Origin: CAZXTR01 sp964643615
GTDB lineage: Bacteria > Pseudomonadota > Alphaproteobacteria > CAAHEQ01 > UBA3637
Reading direction: 5' to 3'
Length of the DNA: 17,158 nucleotides
Assembly: GCA_964643615.1 (NCBI GenBank)
Contig: CAZXTR010000017.1
Coordinates: 1 to 17,158 of the forward strand
In this document: in pieces, positions 6,700 through 15,381 of the stretch
How the letters are laid out: each line of letters opens with the position of its first letter
Position numbering within the stretch: position 1 is the first letter of the stretch
The notes under the pieces: generated by a model
Seen by the model: only the letters and a program-made list of their open reading frames with translations
Database searches by the model: none
What the model was told of the DNA's origin: nothing
Translations under genes and position numbers: made by a program

Positions 6700-7473
6700 A
6701 TGTTATCATGGTTTCAAAAACTCGGGTTTGCCTTGTTGCTTTTGCCCTTTTTATTGGTTGGATGCTCCTCAGATAAACACACCACATTGCCAGATAGAAC
6801 TGTTAATGATTTATACAATAGCGCAATGGATAAAGCTCAAGAAAACGATTATAAAGAAGCTATCGTTTTGTTCGATGAAATTGAACGACAACATCCTTAT
6901 TCTCCCTGGGCTCCAAAAGCTCAAATCATGTCTGCTTATATAAATTATTACAATGCAAAATATGATGATTCCATTTTAGTGTTGGACAGATTTTTGCGGT
7001 TTCATCCGGGACATAAGTATGCTCCTTATGCTTATTATTTAAAAGGATTGTGTTATTATGAACAAATTTCGGACATAACACGTGACCAAAAAATGACTGA
7101 CATGGCAATGCAAACATTTCAACGATTGATAATGCTTTATCCACAAACTCCTTATGCCCAAAATGCGCAAAGAAAAGTTCTTTTAACTTATAATAATCTG
7201 GCAGGGAAAGAAATGGATATCGGACGGTATTATTTACAACAAAAACGTTACGCCCCTGCTTTAAACCGTTTTGCTGAAGTTATTCGTTCCTATCAAACGT
7301 CTATGTATACACAAGAAGCACTTTACCGTATGACAGAAGCCTATCTTGCTTTAGGATTAAAAAAAGAAGCTATTTTGGTTGCTTCAGTTTTGGGACATAA
7401 TTATCAACGCTCTAAATGGTATAAAAAAGCATACGCCTTAATTAAAGAAAACACTTCTGTAAAAACGGAGTAG
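6700..7473 (+). CDS. bamD: Outer membrane protein assembly factor BamD (lipoprotein)
   Basis: BamD is the essential lipoprotein of the BAM complex, which folds beta-barrel proteins into the outer membrane together with BamA. The 257-residue product begins with a lipoprotein signal ending in the lipobox LLVGC (lipidated Cys22). TPR-like helical repeats follow: NDLYNSAMDKAQENDYKEAI, then FDEIERQHPYSPWAPKAQ, the hallmark BamD/ComL segment, then FLRFHPGHKYAPYAYYLKGL and MLYPQTPYAQNAQ. Start chosen at the ATG with AAGGA about 10 bases upstream. A TATAGT element (6671-6676) could be the -10 of its own promoter, but no convincing -35 lies at the right distance. recN starts 2 bases after the stop, so the two are co-transcribed, as is usual in Alphaproteobacteria. 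Confidence 0.95.
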   Translation: MLSWFQKLGFALLLLPFLLVGCSSDKHTTLPDRTVNDLYNSAMDKAQENDYKEAIVLFDEIERQHPYSPWAPKAQIMSAYINYYNAKYDDSILVLDRFLRFHPGHKYAPYAYYLKGLCYYEQISDITRDQKMTDMAMQTFQRLIMLYPQTPYAQNAQRKVLLTYNNLAGKEMDIGRYYLQQKRYAPALNRFAEVIRSYQTSMYTQEALYRMTEAYLALGLKKEAILVASVLGHNYQRSKWYKKAYALIKENTSVKTE

Positions 7474-7475
7474 CT

Positions 7476-9146
7476 ATGCTCACAAGTCTTTCTATCCGTA
7501 ACGTCGTTTTAATTGAAAAATTAGATTTATCCTTTGAAAAAGGATTAAGCGTTTTTACGGGGGAAACAGGCGCAGGCAAATCTATTTTACTGGATGCTTT
7601 GTCTTTGTGCCTTGGTGCAAAGACAGACACCGGATTAATTCGATATGGTGCAGAACAATTATCTGTAACCGCCGAATTCGATGAGGATACCTTATCCTCT
7701 CTCTTACCTTTTTTTAAAGAACAAGGCATAGAAGTTGATTCTTCACTAATTTTACGGCGCATAATTACAAAAGAAGGGAAATCAAAAGTCTTTATCAATG
7801 ACCAACCTGTTAGTCTTTCCTTATTGCGACAGATTGGCGAAAAATGCATTGAAATCCACGGCCAGTTTGCGAGTCATACATTGCTTGATTCTTCAACACA
7901 TATTCACGTTTTAGACGCCTATGGGAAACTACAAAAAGAACAAAACGATTGTGCAGATGCTTACCGTTTATGGAAAGAAAAAAAAGAAGCAGTATTGCAG
8001 AAGGAAACTATCTTGGCAATGGCAAAGGAAGAAGAAAGTTACTTGAAGGAATCTTTGGAAGATTTGGAAAAACTTAATCCTAAAAAGGGGGAAGAAGAAG
8101 CCCTTTCAAAACAACGCACATCCTTAATGAATGCTGAGAAAATTACAGAAAGTTTAAACGTTGCGTATATGATTTTATCCAGTGGCAGTAGTCCAACTAT
8201 TGAAAGCATGGTTCATTCCGTACAAAAAGAATTAGAAAAAGCATCCCAGTTAAGTGGTGGTTCTTTTGATAATATTTTGGATCGTTTTAATTCAATTTCC
8301 GAAGAATTGAATGAAACAGTTGAATTATTAGAATCAAAATCCACATCTTTTGAAGATCCTTCTTCCGAATTAGAGCAAATCGAAGACCGTTATTTTGCTC
8401 TTAAAAACTTGGCGCGTAAACATAGTTGTGAAGTAGACGATTTGCCAGATTTAACTATTTCCTTGCGCAGTCAATTGGATATGCTAAATAAAGGCGAAAA
8501 TGAACTGGATGCTTTACGCGTCGAACAAGAAAAAATGCATTTATATTTTTTAAAAAAAGCAAAAGCGTTATCTTTAAAACGTAAAACGATAGCAGAAAAA
8601 TTAGATAAAGCAATCACCGAAGAACTTCCAGCATTAAAACTTTCAAAAGCAAAATTCAAAACACTTATCAATGAATTATTAGAGTCTGATGCTTCTCCCA
8701 ATGGGTTAGATCAAGTTACCTTTTGCGTCGCTACACATGCTGTTCCTTTTGCTCCTATTCATAAAATCGCATCAGGTGGAGAATTAGCTCGATTTATGTT
8801 GGTTTTAAAGGTAAACCTTGCACAAACAGAATCAAATGGCGTCATGATTTTTGATGAAGTAGATAGTGGCGTCGGAGGGGCAACTGCTTTTGCTGTTGGA
8901 GAAAGGTTGTTAAAGCTTGCAAAAAAATGTCAAGTACTTGTTGTGACACATTCTCCCCAAGTCGCGTCATTTGGCAATCATCACTTTCACGTTTCTAAAA
9001 TAGACACCCAAAATGGAGTAGTTTCAACCAATGTCATGCTTTTGGATAAAGCTAATCAAATCGAAGAAATTGCACGCATGTTATCTGGAGCTCACATTAC
9101 TCCTGCAGCACGTCAAGCGGCGCAAACATTGTTGGATAAATCATGA
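7476..9146 (+). CDS. recN: DNA repair protein RecN
   Basis: RecN is an SMC-like ATPase that holds and processes ends during double-strand break repair by homologous recombination. The 556-residue length is typical. It shows the P-loop GETGAGKS (29-36) within an N-terminal ATPase lobe (IRNVVLIEKLDLSFEKGLSV), a Q-loop region HGQFASH, a long central coiled coil rich in Glu, Lys and Leu (about 150-390), the ABC signature ASGGELARFML (432-442), Walker B VMIFDEVDSGVGG (Asp460, Glu461) and the H-loop VVTHSPQVAS. The start lies 2 bases after the bamD stop and the stop overlaps ligA by ATGA, so the three are translated as one operon. No SOS box was sought beyond eye inspection and none is obvious before bamD. 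Confidence 0.96.
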   Translation: MLTSLSIRNVVLIEKLDLSFEKGLSVFTGETGAGKSILLDALSLCLGAKTDTGLIRYGAEQLSVTAEFDEDTLSSLLPFFKEQGIEVDSSLILRRIITKEGKSKVFINDQPVSLSLLRQIGEKCIEIHGQFASHTLLDSSTHIHVLDAYGKLQKEQNDCADAYRLWKEKKEAVLQKETILAMAKEEESYLKESLEDLEKLNPKKGEEEALSKQRTSLMNAEKITESLNVAYMILSSGSSPTIESMVHSVQKELEKASQLSGGSFDNILDRFNSISEELNETVELLESKSTSFEDPSSELEQIEDRYFALKNLARKHSCEVDDLPDLTISLRSQLDMLNKGENELDALRVEQEKMHLYFLKKAKALSLKRKTIAEKLDKAITEELPALKLSKAKFKTLINELLESDASPNGLDQVTFCVATHAVPFAPIHKIASGGELARFMLVLKVNLAQTESNGVMIFDEVDSGVGGATAFAVGERLLKLAKKCQVLVVTHSPQVASFGNHHFHVSKIDTQNGVVSTNVMLLDKANQIEEIARMLSGAHITPAARQAAQTLLDKS

Positions 9147-11218
9147 TAAAATTACGTCACATTCCTGTTTCTTCTTTAACTGAAGAAGAAGCTTTACAAG
9201 AATTGCAAACCTTGGCAACAGAGTTAGCTCATCATGATCAAGCTTATTATCAAAAAGATATGCCCTTGTTAGCAGATTTTGAATACGATTCTTTAAAGCA
9301 AAGAAACGAAGCTATTGAACTCCGTTTCCCAAATCTTATTCTTGCGAATAGCCCTTCATTCAAAATTGGTTCAAAGGCCAGCGAAAACTTTGGAAAAGTC
9401 GAATATACGGTTCCTATGTTATCTTTGGCAAATATTTTTACATTACCAGATATTCACGAATTTACCGATAAAATTCGTCGCTTTTTAAACATGAGCGCTA
9501 ATGAACCATTAGATTTTGTTGCCGAACCAAAAATTGACGGGCTTTCTTTTTCTGCGCTTTATCAAGATGGCGTTTTTGTTCGTGGAGCAACACGCGGAGA
9601 TGGTGTTGTCGGTGAAGATATTACTGAAAATTTAAAAACCATCCGTGATTTTCCAAAACGTCTTGTCGGGAAAAACATCCCTACTCTTATTGAAATTCGT
9701 GGGGAAGTTTTTATGCGCAAAATTGATTTTTTAGAATTGAATAAAATTCAAGAAGAACAAGGTAAAAAGCCATTCGCCAACCCCAGAAATGCCGCAGCCG
9801 GCTCTTTACGACAGTTAAACCCCTCTGTCACAGAACAAAGAAAACTCAGTTTATTTGCCTATACTTATGGCGAAGTGAATAAGGAAACATGGTCTTCACA
9901 GTTCGAATTTTTGCACCTTGTTCAAGATTGGGGGGTCCCTATTAGCTCTAATATATCATGTTGTAAAAATGATACAGAATTAATGACATATTATATAAAT
10001 ATGGCTGAAAAGAGATCTTCTTTAGACTATGACATTGATGGGGTGATTTACAAAGTCAATCGGTTAGATTTACAAAAAAGATTAGGTTTTATTACCCGTT
10101 CACCTCGATGGGCTATTGCACATAAATTTCCAGCTCAACAAGCAAGCACCGTCATTCAAAATATACGTATACAGGTCGGTCGAACGGGTGTTTTAACTCC
10201 TGTTGCTGATTTAGAACCAGTCAATATTGGGGGTGTTTTGGTCAGCCATGCAACTTTACATAATTTAGATGAAATAGAACGCAAAGATATCCGTATCCAC
10301 GATACAGTTATTATTCAACGTGCAGGAGATGTTATTCCCCAAGTCGTAGATGTGTTAAAAGAAAAACGACCTTTAGAAAATCACCCCTTTCATTTTCCAA
10401 AAATGTGTCCTGAATGTGGCAGTTTAGTTGTTCGAGAACAAAACGAAGTTGCACATTATTGCACAGGGGGACTTTTTTGTCCAAAACAAGTTGTGGAACG
10501 TTTAAAGCACTTTGTTTCTAGAGACGCGTTGAATATCGAAGGATTAGGCAATCGTAACATAGAAAATTTTTATCAGTGGGGATGGCTTAGCTCTCCTGTT
10601 GATATTTTTCATTTAGAAGAACGCTACAAAGAAACTTTATTAAAAACAGAAGGATGGGGAGAAAAGTCTGTTTCTAATTTATTTGAAGCTATCAGCAAAT
10701 TGAGAAAAGGGGTTGTCTTTGATAAATTTATTTTCGCCTTAGGAATTCATCAAGTGGGACAAAGCTCTGCGAGACTCTTAGCCGAACACTTTATGACATT
10801 GGAAAATTTAACGGCTCAAATGAATTCATCGACAGCTTTTAACGAATTAATACACATTGATGGAATCGGTGAAGGTATCGCAACGGACATCGTTGATTTT
10901 TTCAAAGAATCACACAATCAACTATTATTAAATAAATTAGCATCTTTATTACCTATACAACCGGTTGAAAAAAATAAGAAAAAAACTCTTTTATCTGGGA
11001 AAACGGTTGTTTTTACGGGATCGTTAGATACAATGACTCGCCCTGAAGCAAAATCATTAGCGTTAAACGCTGGCGCAAAAGTATCCGATTCTATTTCTGC
11101 AAAAACAGATTATCTTATCGTTGGAAAAGATGCCGGAAATAAGGCAACTAAAACCGAAAAATTGGGCGTTAATGTACTGAATGAAAAAGATTTCATAAAG
11201 ATGCTTGAAATTATTTAA
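9143..11218 (+). CDS. ligA: NAD-dependent DNA ligase LigA
   Basis: LigA seals nicks in replication and repair using NAD+ as the adenylate donor. The 691-residue protein carries all family domains: the Ia NAD-binding region (HDQAYYQKDMPLLADFEYD), the adenylation domain with nucleophile Lys130 in AEPKIDGLSFS and GATRGDGVVGEDIT, the OB-fold (AHKFPAQQ, VGRTGVLTPVADLEPV, ATLHN), a four-cysteine zinc finger (Cys422, 425, 440, 446, standard spacing), helix-hairpin-helix repeats (about 480-590, ALGIHQVGQSSARLLAEHF, HIDGIGEGIA) and a C-terminal BRCT domain (about 613-691, LSGKTVVFTGSLDTMTRPEA). The start overlaps the recN stop by four bases, indicating translational coupling. Nothing appears to be missing. 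Confidence 0.97.
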   Translation: MIKLRHIPVSSLTEEEALQELQTLATELAHHDQAYYQKDMPLLADFEYDSLKQRNEAIELRFPNLILANSPSFKIGSKASENFGKVEYTVPMLSLANIFTLPDIHEFTDKIRRFLNMSANEPLDFVAEPKIDGLSFSALYQDGVFVRGATRGDGVVGEDITENLKTIRDFPKRLVGKNIPTLIEIRGEVFMRKIDFLELNKIQEEQGKKPFANPRNAAAGSLRQLNPSVTEQRKLSLFAYTYGEVNKETWSSQFEFLHLVQDWGVPISSNISCCKNDTELMTYYINMAEKRSSLDYDIDGVIYKVNRLDLQKRLGFITRSPRWAIAHKFPAQQASTVIQNIRIQVGRTGVLTPVADLEPVNIGGVLVSHATLHNLDEIERKDIRIHDTVIIQRAGDVIPQVVDVLKEKRPLENHPFHFPKMCPECGSLVVREQNEVAHYCTGGLFCPKQVVERLKHFVSRDALNIEGLGNRNIENFYQWGWLSSPVDIFHLEERYKETLLKTEGWGEKSVSNLFEAISKLRKGVVFDKFIFALGIHQVGQSSARLLAEHFMTLENLTAQMNSSTAFNELIHIDGIGEGIATDIVDFFKESHNQLLLNKLASLLPIQPVEKNKKKTLLSGKTVVFTGSLDTMTRPEAKSLALNAGAKVSDSISAKTDYLIVGKDAGNKATKTEKLGVNVLNEKDFIKMLEII

Positions 11219-11262
11219 ATAATCGGTAGAATGGGGAAAGAAAAAAGAAAAAAGGGACTCAA

Positions 11263-14250
11263 ATGGAGAACGATACAAAAAATCACAATCCAGTTGTTCG
11301 GCCGGAACAAAAAATAAAACCAGTAATCAATGAAAAGTCAAGAGAAATAAGCGCTCCTGAAAAAAAAAGTGCAGACTCAAAGTTGGACTGTGCAGAGCTT
11401 CCAAAATCACACACATTTCAACAAGCATTAAGTACAGACACCGATTCGAAAACAGTAAATGTTGATACGATTTCACAGCCTAATGAAAGTAAAAAAGAAT
11501 CTACTACCCTAACCACTCCGCCCAATGTCGGCAGTGTTGGGACAAAACATTTAAAAAAAGCTGGATTGTACACTCCTGCACATGTTGGAGAAATGACTGA
11601 AGAAGAGGCTGAAAAAGAAATTTTAGAAGCACCTTCCGCTCGACAAACTCTTCAAGAGTTAATTATTGGACCAGAAGAAAAACAAGCCGAAGAAGAAGAA
11701 AAGAAAGAAGAATACCATTTCGACAAAGAAGCTTTTAAACGAAACCTAAAGAAAAATTGGGAAGATTTTAAAAAAATTTTCGTCGACCATCCCAAAATTG
11801 GACAAACGTTCCAAGCTTTTTGGATGTTAATGATGTCAGGCGTTTATGCTTGTGGGATTGTTTTCTTTACACTTTTTTTTGTGCTTTACTTTGCATTTAC
11901 TCCCTTACTAAAAAAATACTTAACCTCCAAGGGATTGCCAGATGTCGATTTTACCATTACTTCAAACACGCTTTCTGAATTACATATTAAGGACATCAGC
12001 GACAAAAGTGGCCTTTTTTCTATTCAATCCTTACGATTACAATACGTCTTTACAAAGTTGTTGAAAGGACAAATTACTTTAGCCGAAATTGACACTTTGA
12101 ACCTTTTTATCAAAGAAGATAAGGAAAAAGGATATGACCTTGCCGAAATTTTAGGGTTGTTTTTCAAATTGAATATCATGGATGCTAACAGCCTTATTAA
12201 AATTCAATCCTTACAGTTTAAAAATTCGAAGATTTATATCGGCCCCGAAAAGAAGCAAATACCTATTGATTTTTCTGGGCTTGGTGATTTAGAAGAGAAA
12301 AAACAGTTTGTCATCCCTTTTGCTATTCAAAATGAATATATTAATTCGAATGCCACCTTAACTACAAACTTAGAAGGAAATGGATCAACTGTTTGGACTG
12401 TGACAATGGACAAAGGACGATTGACATTACCCGAATCGCCAGCAGAATCATTAAAAGGAACCATCATATGGAAAACAAAAGGGAAAGATTTATTGAATAT
12501 TGCGGCGGATATTAAGATCAACCAAGACCAACAGAAAAAAAGTATTAACTTACAAATAACGCCCGTTTCAGGAGGTAAGTTTAATATTAATTTGGATGTC
12601 AGTATTCCTGCTAAAATGGCGGGAAAAAATCCTATCCAAATCTTTTTAGGATTAAGGAATGCTGAAATAGGAAGTAATTTCAAATCTCTTTCAACAAAGA
12701 ATCCTTTAAATATTAAAATATCTGAATTTAAGACTAATTTCTTTCAAACAGAGACTATTCAATCCTCTTTGAATGGAGATTTAGATTGTAAGCAGACTTC
12801 ATGTTCTTTTAAATTGATTCGTCCTTCAGATGTTATCATTTTTTCCCCATCGAAAATGATATTTAATTCTGAAGTAAAAGCAAGCTATCCTATCAGAATT
12901 TCCATTGCACCGTCAGCACAGAAGGAAAACTTTTTCACAATAAAGGGTTCCGATTTGTCAATCAATGCATTAATGAATAAGGTTTCTTTAAATTTAACAA
13001 AAAAAACGGGGACAGGACTCACGTCAAATATTACTTTATCATCACCCGAAATTTTTCTTAAAACTGCCTTAAACTTTTTTAAAGAAACAAGAACGCTATC
13101 TATACGGGGAAAAGACGTCGCTTATGCTGATGATTCTATGCAGTTTGAAAAGGGTACTGTGAACATTTTAACGGACGAAGCTGGATCGCTTGTCACATTA
13201 AAAACTCCTCATGCAACATTGCAGAACAATGCTTTCCTTAAGATCCCCTTCTCTTTGGATTTCGATATTAATCCAGAAAATTATTTTAATTTTTCGCTAT
13301 CTACCAACAATAAACAAGTCAGTATTGTCGGAGAAGGATTGTTTAACCCTCAAACAGGAGAGGTGCTTACTTTTCTCGAGAGCAAGCCTATCATTTTTGA
13401 TACAAATACGCTGACTCCTAGCCAAATTTCAGAAATTATTAATCCTCGTTTTTCAAACATTTCTGGCAAGATTATGTTCAAAGGTCAAGTACATTGGAAG
13501 AACAACCGTAATATTTCAGGGCCTATGAATGTTTTATTTGATAAAGTTTCATTTAATTTCGACGATATGGTCATCAATGAAATGACAACAATGGCCGAAA
13601 TTACTTCATTTCTTCCATTTGGAACAAAGCGTTATCAAGAAGCTTTCATGCAATCTTTGACTGCAAGTTTACCATTCAGAGATGTTTCCATCAACTATTT
13701 CTTTGACTCCGAAAGGAAGCAATTTAACATATCTAAAATGAATATGAGTTTTGGAGACATTCCTTTACGACTTGATCCCTCTTGGATATCTTATCAAGCA
13801 CCAGTACAAATATTCAACTTCAAGGCAAAGGAATTTAATTTAAACCAAATTTTGCCCATATCTAAAATAAAAGATTTAAATCTCCAAGGAAAAGCAAGTG
13901 CCAGTTTTTCTTTGCAACTAGAAAAAAATAAAAATTTTTTGAAAAACATGGAAATAACCATCCCTACAGAAGGTTTAATAGAATATTCAAAAGTTCCCGC
14001 CAATATGAAAAATTTATCCGTTTTAAAGAAATTACAATTTAGAAGGTCAACTATTCTTGTGAATGAATTAAATGATGAGTCGACCGATTTCTTATTCCTC
14101 GGTTATGATAAAAATTCAACAAACACACATAAAACATCCATTCGGTTTAATGTATCTCAACCTTTGTCGAACTTCTTTAATGTTGGAGAAAGGTCAACTA
14201 TTCCAAAGGAAGTTTTAGATAAGTTAAAAAAATTTAACCAAAGTCTTTGA
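11263..14250 (+). CDS. Large YdbH/AsmA-like membrane-anchored protein
   Basis: A 995-residue protein. Residues 1 to about 180 are highly charged, probably disordered and cytoplasmic, with a Glu/Lys-rich stretch near 115-160. A single strong membrane helix lies at about 187-218 (FWMLMMSGVYACGIVFFTLF). The remainder is beta-rich and would be periplasmic. The start after the helix (VDFTITSNTLSELHIKDI, SIQSLRLQYVF) and the end (about 734-910: SGKIMFKGQVHW, FNLNQILPIS, LNLQGKASASFSLQL, ITIPTEGLIEYS) resemble YdbH-type members of the AsmA-like family, long hydrophobic-groove proteins implicated in moving phospholipid between inner and outer membranes. Family assignment is by pattern, not search. 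It follows ligA by 44 bases on the same strand. The long cytoplasmic N-tail is unusual for the family. Confidence 0.6.
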   Translation: MENDTKNHNPVVRPEQKIKPVINEKSREISAPEKKSADSKLDCAELPKSHTFQQALSTDTDSKTVNVDTISQPNESKKESTTLTTPPNVGSVGTKHLKKAGLYTPAHVGEMTEEEAEKEILEAPSARQTLQELIIGPEEKQAEEEEKKEEYHFDKEAFKRNLKKNWEDFKKIFVDHPKIGQTFQAFWMLMMSGVYACGIVFFTLFFVLYFAFTPLLKKYLTSKGLPDVDFTITSNTLSELHIKDISDKSGLFSIQSLRLQYVFTKLLKGQITLAEIDTLNLFIKEDKEKGYDLAEILGLFFKLNIMDANSLIKIQSLQFKNSKIYIGPEKKQIPIDFSGLGDLEEKKQFVIPFAIQNEYINSNATLTTNLEGNGSTVWTVTMDKGRLTLPESPAESLKGTIIWKTKGKDLLNIAADIKINQDQQKKSINLQITPVSGGKFNINLDVSIPAKMAGKNPIQIFLGLRNAEIGSNFKSLSTKNPLNIKISEFKTNFFQTETIQSSLNGDLDCKQTSCSFKLIRPSDVIIFSPSKMIFNSEVKASYPIRISIAPSAQKENFFTIKGSDLSINALMNKVSLNLTKKTGTGLTSNITLSSPEIFLKTALNFFKETRTLSIRGKDVAYADDSMQFEKGTVNILTDEAGSLVTLKTPHATLQNNAFLKIPFSLDFDINPENYFNFSLSTNNKQVSIVGEGLFNPQTGEVLTFLESKPIIFDTNTLTPSQISEIINPRFSNISGKIMFKGQVHWKNNRNISGPMNVLFDKVSFNFDDMVINEMTTMAEITSFLPFGTKRYQEAFMQSLTASLPFRDVSINYFFDSERKQFNISKMNMSFGDIPLRLDPSWISYQAPVQIFNFKAKEFNLNQILPISKIKDLNLQGKASASFSLQLEKNKNFLKNMEITIPTEGLIEYSKVPANMKNLSVLKKLQFRRSTILVNELNDESTDFLFLGYDKNSTNTHKTSIRFNVSQPLSNFFNVGERSTIPKEVLDKLKKFNQSL

Positions 14251-14258
14251 GTATTCAC

Positions 14259-14286
14259 TTGTGAAAATTTCTTTTTTGCGTTAAAA
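14259..14286 (+). promoter_or_regulatory. Candidate promoter for the membrane-protein/birA/RNase J group
   Basis: TTGTGA (14259-14264) and TTAAAA (14281-14286) are 16 bases apart. Initiation would fall near 14293, so the message would start almost at the ATG codons at 14295 or 14301. No ribosome-binding site precedes any of the possible starts (14286, 14295, 14301), so the first gene could be leaderless. The elements lie just after the YdbH-like stop codon. Confidence 0.35.
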
Positions 14287-14747
14287 TGCCCTTCATGAAA
14301 ATGACGTTTTTATGGATAATTACGATTCTTGGGCTGATTACTTTTTTTGCTTTGCTCAAAGCACCTTTTCTTGGCGGTATGTTTTTAGCTTTTGCCTTTA
14401 CTAGCTCATTAATTCTAAGGAACAGCAAAAAAGAAAATCAACAAAAAAAACACTTGGTTTATTATAAACTTGCTTTGGCTTTAACATTCTTTATCAGTAT
14501 TGGTAGTGCCCTTTTTTCTTACTTTAAAAACATTCCCTGCCTTCATTGCAAGATGGAAATTTTATCTGCAAATATATATTTCCCATTATATAAAACACAA
14601 GGGGGCATCGTTTTATTTTTCAAAGAGGCTTATGTCTTTTCCCCAAAAGTGTGCGTGTTTTTTATTATTATGATGGTTAGCATTGTTGTCCAGCTAACAA
14701 GTTTTTATTTTACTAAAAGAAAGGAAAAGGAAGGGCAGCATGCTTGA
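14286..14747 (+). CDS. Small membrane protein of unknown family, coupled to the NuoN-like gene
   Basis: A 153-residue product (starts at 14295 or 14301 equally possible) with about four hydrophobic segments: 7-24, 28-44, 60-80 and 121-142. A basic loop lies at 45-58, a CxxC pair at Cys85/Cys88 (CLHC) and a charged C-terminus (TKRKEKEG). I do not recognise the family. Its layout (two N-terminal helices, a hydrophilic stretch, then VCVFFIIMMVSIVVQLTSFY) is loosely like the N-terminus of an antiporter-type complex I subunit such as NuoL or NuoM, and its place before a NuoN-like gene fits that, but the similarity is weak. The stop overlaps the next start by 8 bases (ATGCTTGA), and GGAAGG inside this gene serves as the next ribosome site, so the two proteins are probably made together. 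Confidence 0.7.
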   Translation: MPFMKMTFLWIITILGLITFFALLKAPFLGGMFLAFAFTSSLILRNSKKENQQKKHLVYYKLALALTFFISIGSALFSYFKNIPCLHCKMEILSANIYFPLYKTQGGIVLFFKEAYVFSPKVCVFFIIMMVSIVVQLTSFYFTKRKEKEGQHA

Positions 14748-15381
14748 TTTTTACTTATCCATATGGACAAGCTTTATTCTTTTTTCTTTTGGAGGAATAG
14801 GTCTATTTTTATCTAAAGATGTGCGCTTTATTTTTTATTTTTCTATCATTTCCCTCTGTGGCGTTTTTGGTAATTTTATAACTACATCTTGTTCCTTAAA
14901 TAACGCATCTGGAAAAATGATTGTATTTTTTTTAATATTGACTTTTATGACAGGGACGGCAGTAGAGCTTTATCTTTTAAAAAAAGAAAAGGAAATTCGT
15001 TTAGCCCCATTATTTTTTGCCCTTCCCTTTATGTCTTTTTTCTTAATCGCATCATCACAAGATTTATTAGGCTTCATTATTGGGATAGAAGGATTTCAAG
15101 TTGCTTTAAACATTTTATCATTTCGCCGTGAGTATTTTAAACCAATACGTATTCCTTTATTCAAAGCAGGCATAGTTTCGTTTGTCGCATTAACTTATGG
15201 ATTCTCTATATTATATCTGACACGAGGTCAAATTCAATTTCACGCTTTACAAAAAACAATTACCCCAATTCAGCCGTTAAATACTTTCATTTCTATTGGA
15301 ATAGAATTGATTGCTTTGGGTATTATTATCAAAGTAAATAACTTTATCCAAATCACAAGGAAAAATCATGCATCCTTTTAA
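14740..15381 (+). CDS. Half-length NuoN-like membrane protein (complex I subunit N, TM1-TM7 only)
   Basis: A 213-residue protein with about seven membrane helices (5-25, 29-50, 58-80, 88-104, 107-128, 141-162, 181-200). The region from KMIVFFLILTFMTGTAVELY through SSQDLLGFIIGIEGFQVALN, SFRREYFKPIR and VSFVALTYGFSILYLTRGQI to FHALQ follows NuoN almost without gaps (family: ANDLLSLYLGLELQSLSLYVL, AFRRD, LGALSSGLLLYGISLIYGFT). The conserved TM5 Glu (Glu117), TM6 Lys (Lys142) and TM7 Lys (Lys198) are kept; the 25-residue Glu-Lys spacing equals that of E. coli E133-K158. NuoN is about 450-490 residues; here the protein ends just after TM7 and TM8-TM14 are absent. Position supports the call: nuoN normally precedes birA and rnj in Alphaproteobacteria. 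The stop lies 14 bases inside birA, leaving no room for the missing half. Whether it is functional is unknown. Confidence 0.7.
   Translation: MLDFYLSIWTSFILFSFGGIGLFLSKDVRFIFYFSIISLCGVFGNFITTSCSLNNASGKMIVFFLILTFMTGTAVELYLLKKEKEIRLAPLFFALPFMSFFLIASSQDLLGFIIGIEGFQVALNILSFRREYFKPIRIPLFKAGIVSFVALTYGFSILYLTRGQIQFHALQKTITPIQPLNTFISIGIELIALGIIIKVNNFIQITRKNHASF

Noticed and set aside
7442..7849. 135-codon minus-strand open frame over the start of recN
   Set aside because: It is antisense to the RecN P-loop region and spans the bamD-recN junction; a shadow frame.
11219..11262. Terminator between ligA and the YdbH-like gene
   Set aside because: The spacer is purine-rich with no stem-loop; read-through from ligA is more likely.
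14740..15381. Identification of the membrane protein as a HyfE-like hydrogenase-4 subunit (similar length)
   Set aside because: The residue pattern around GIEG, SFRRE and YGFSILYL fits NuoN TM5-TM6 far better, and the birA-rnj context is that of nuoN.
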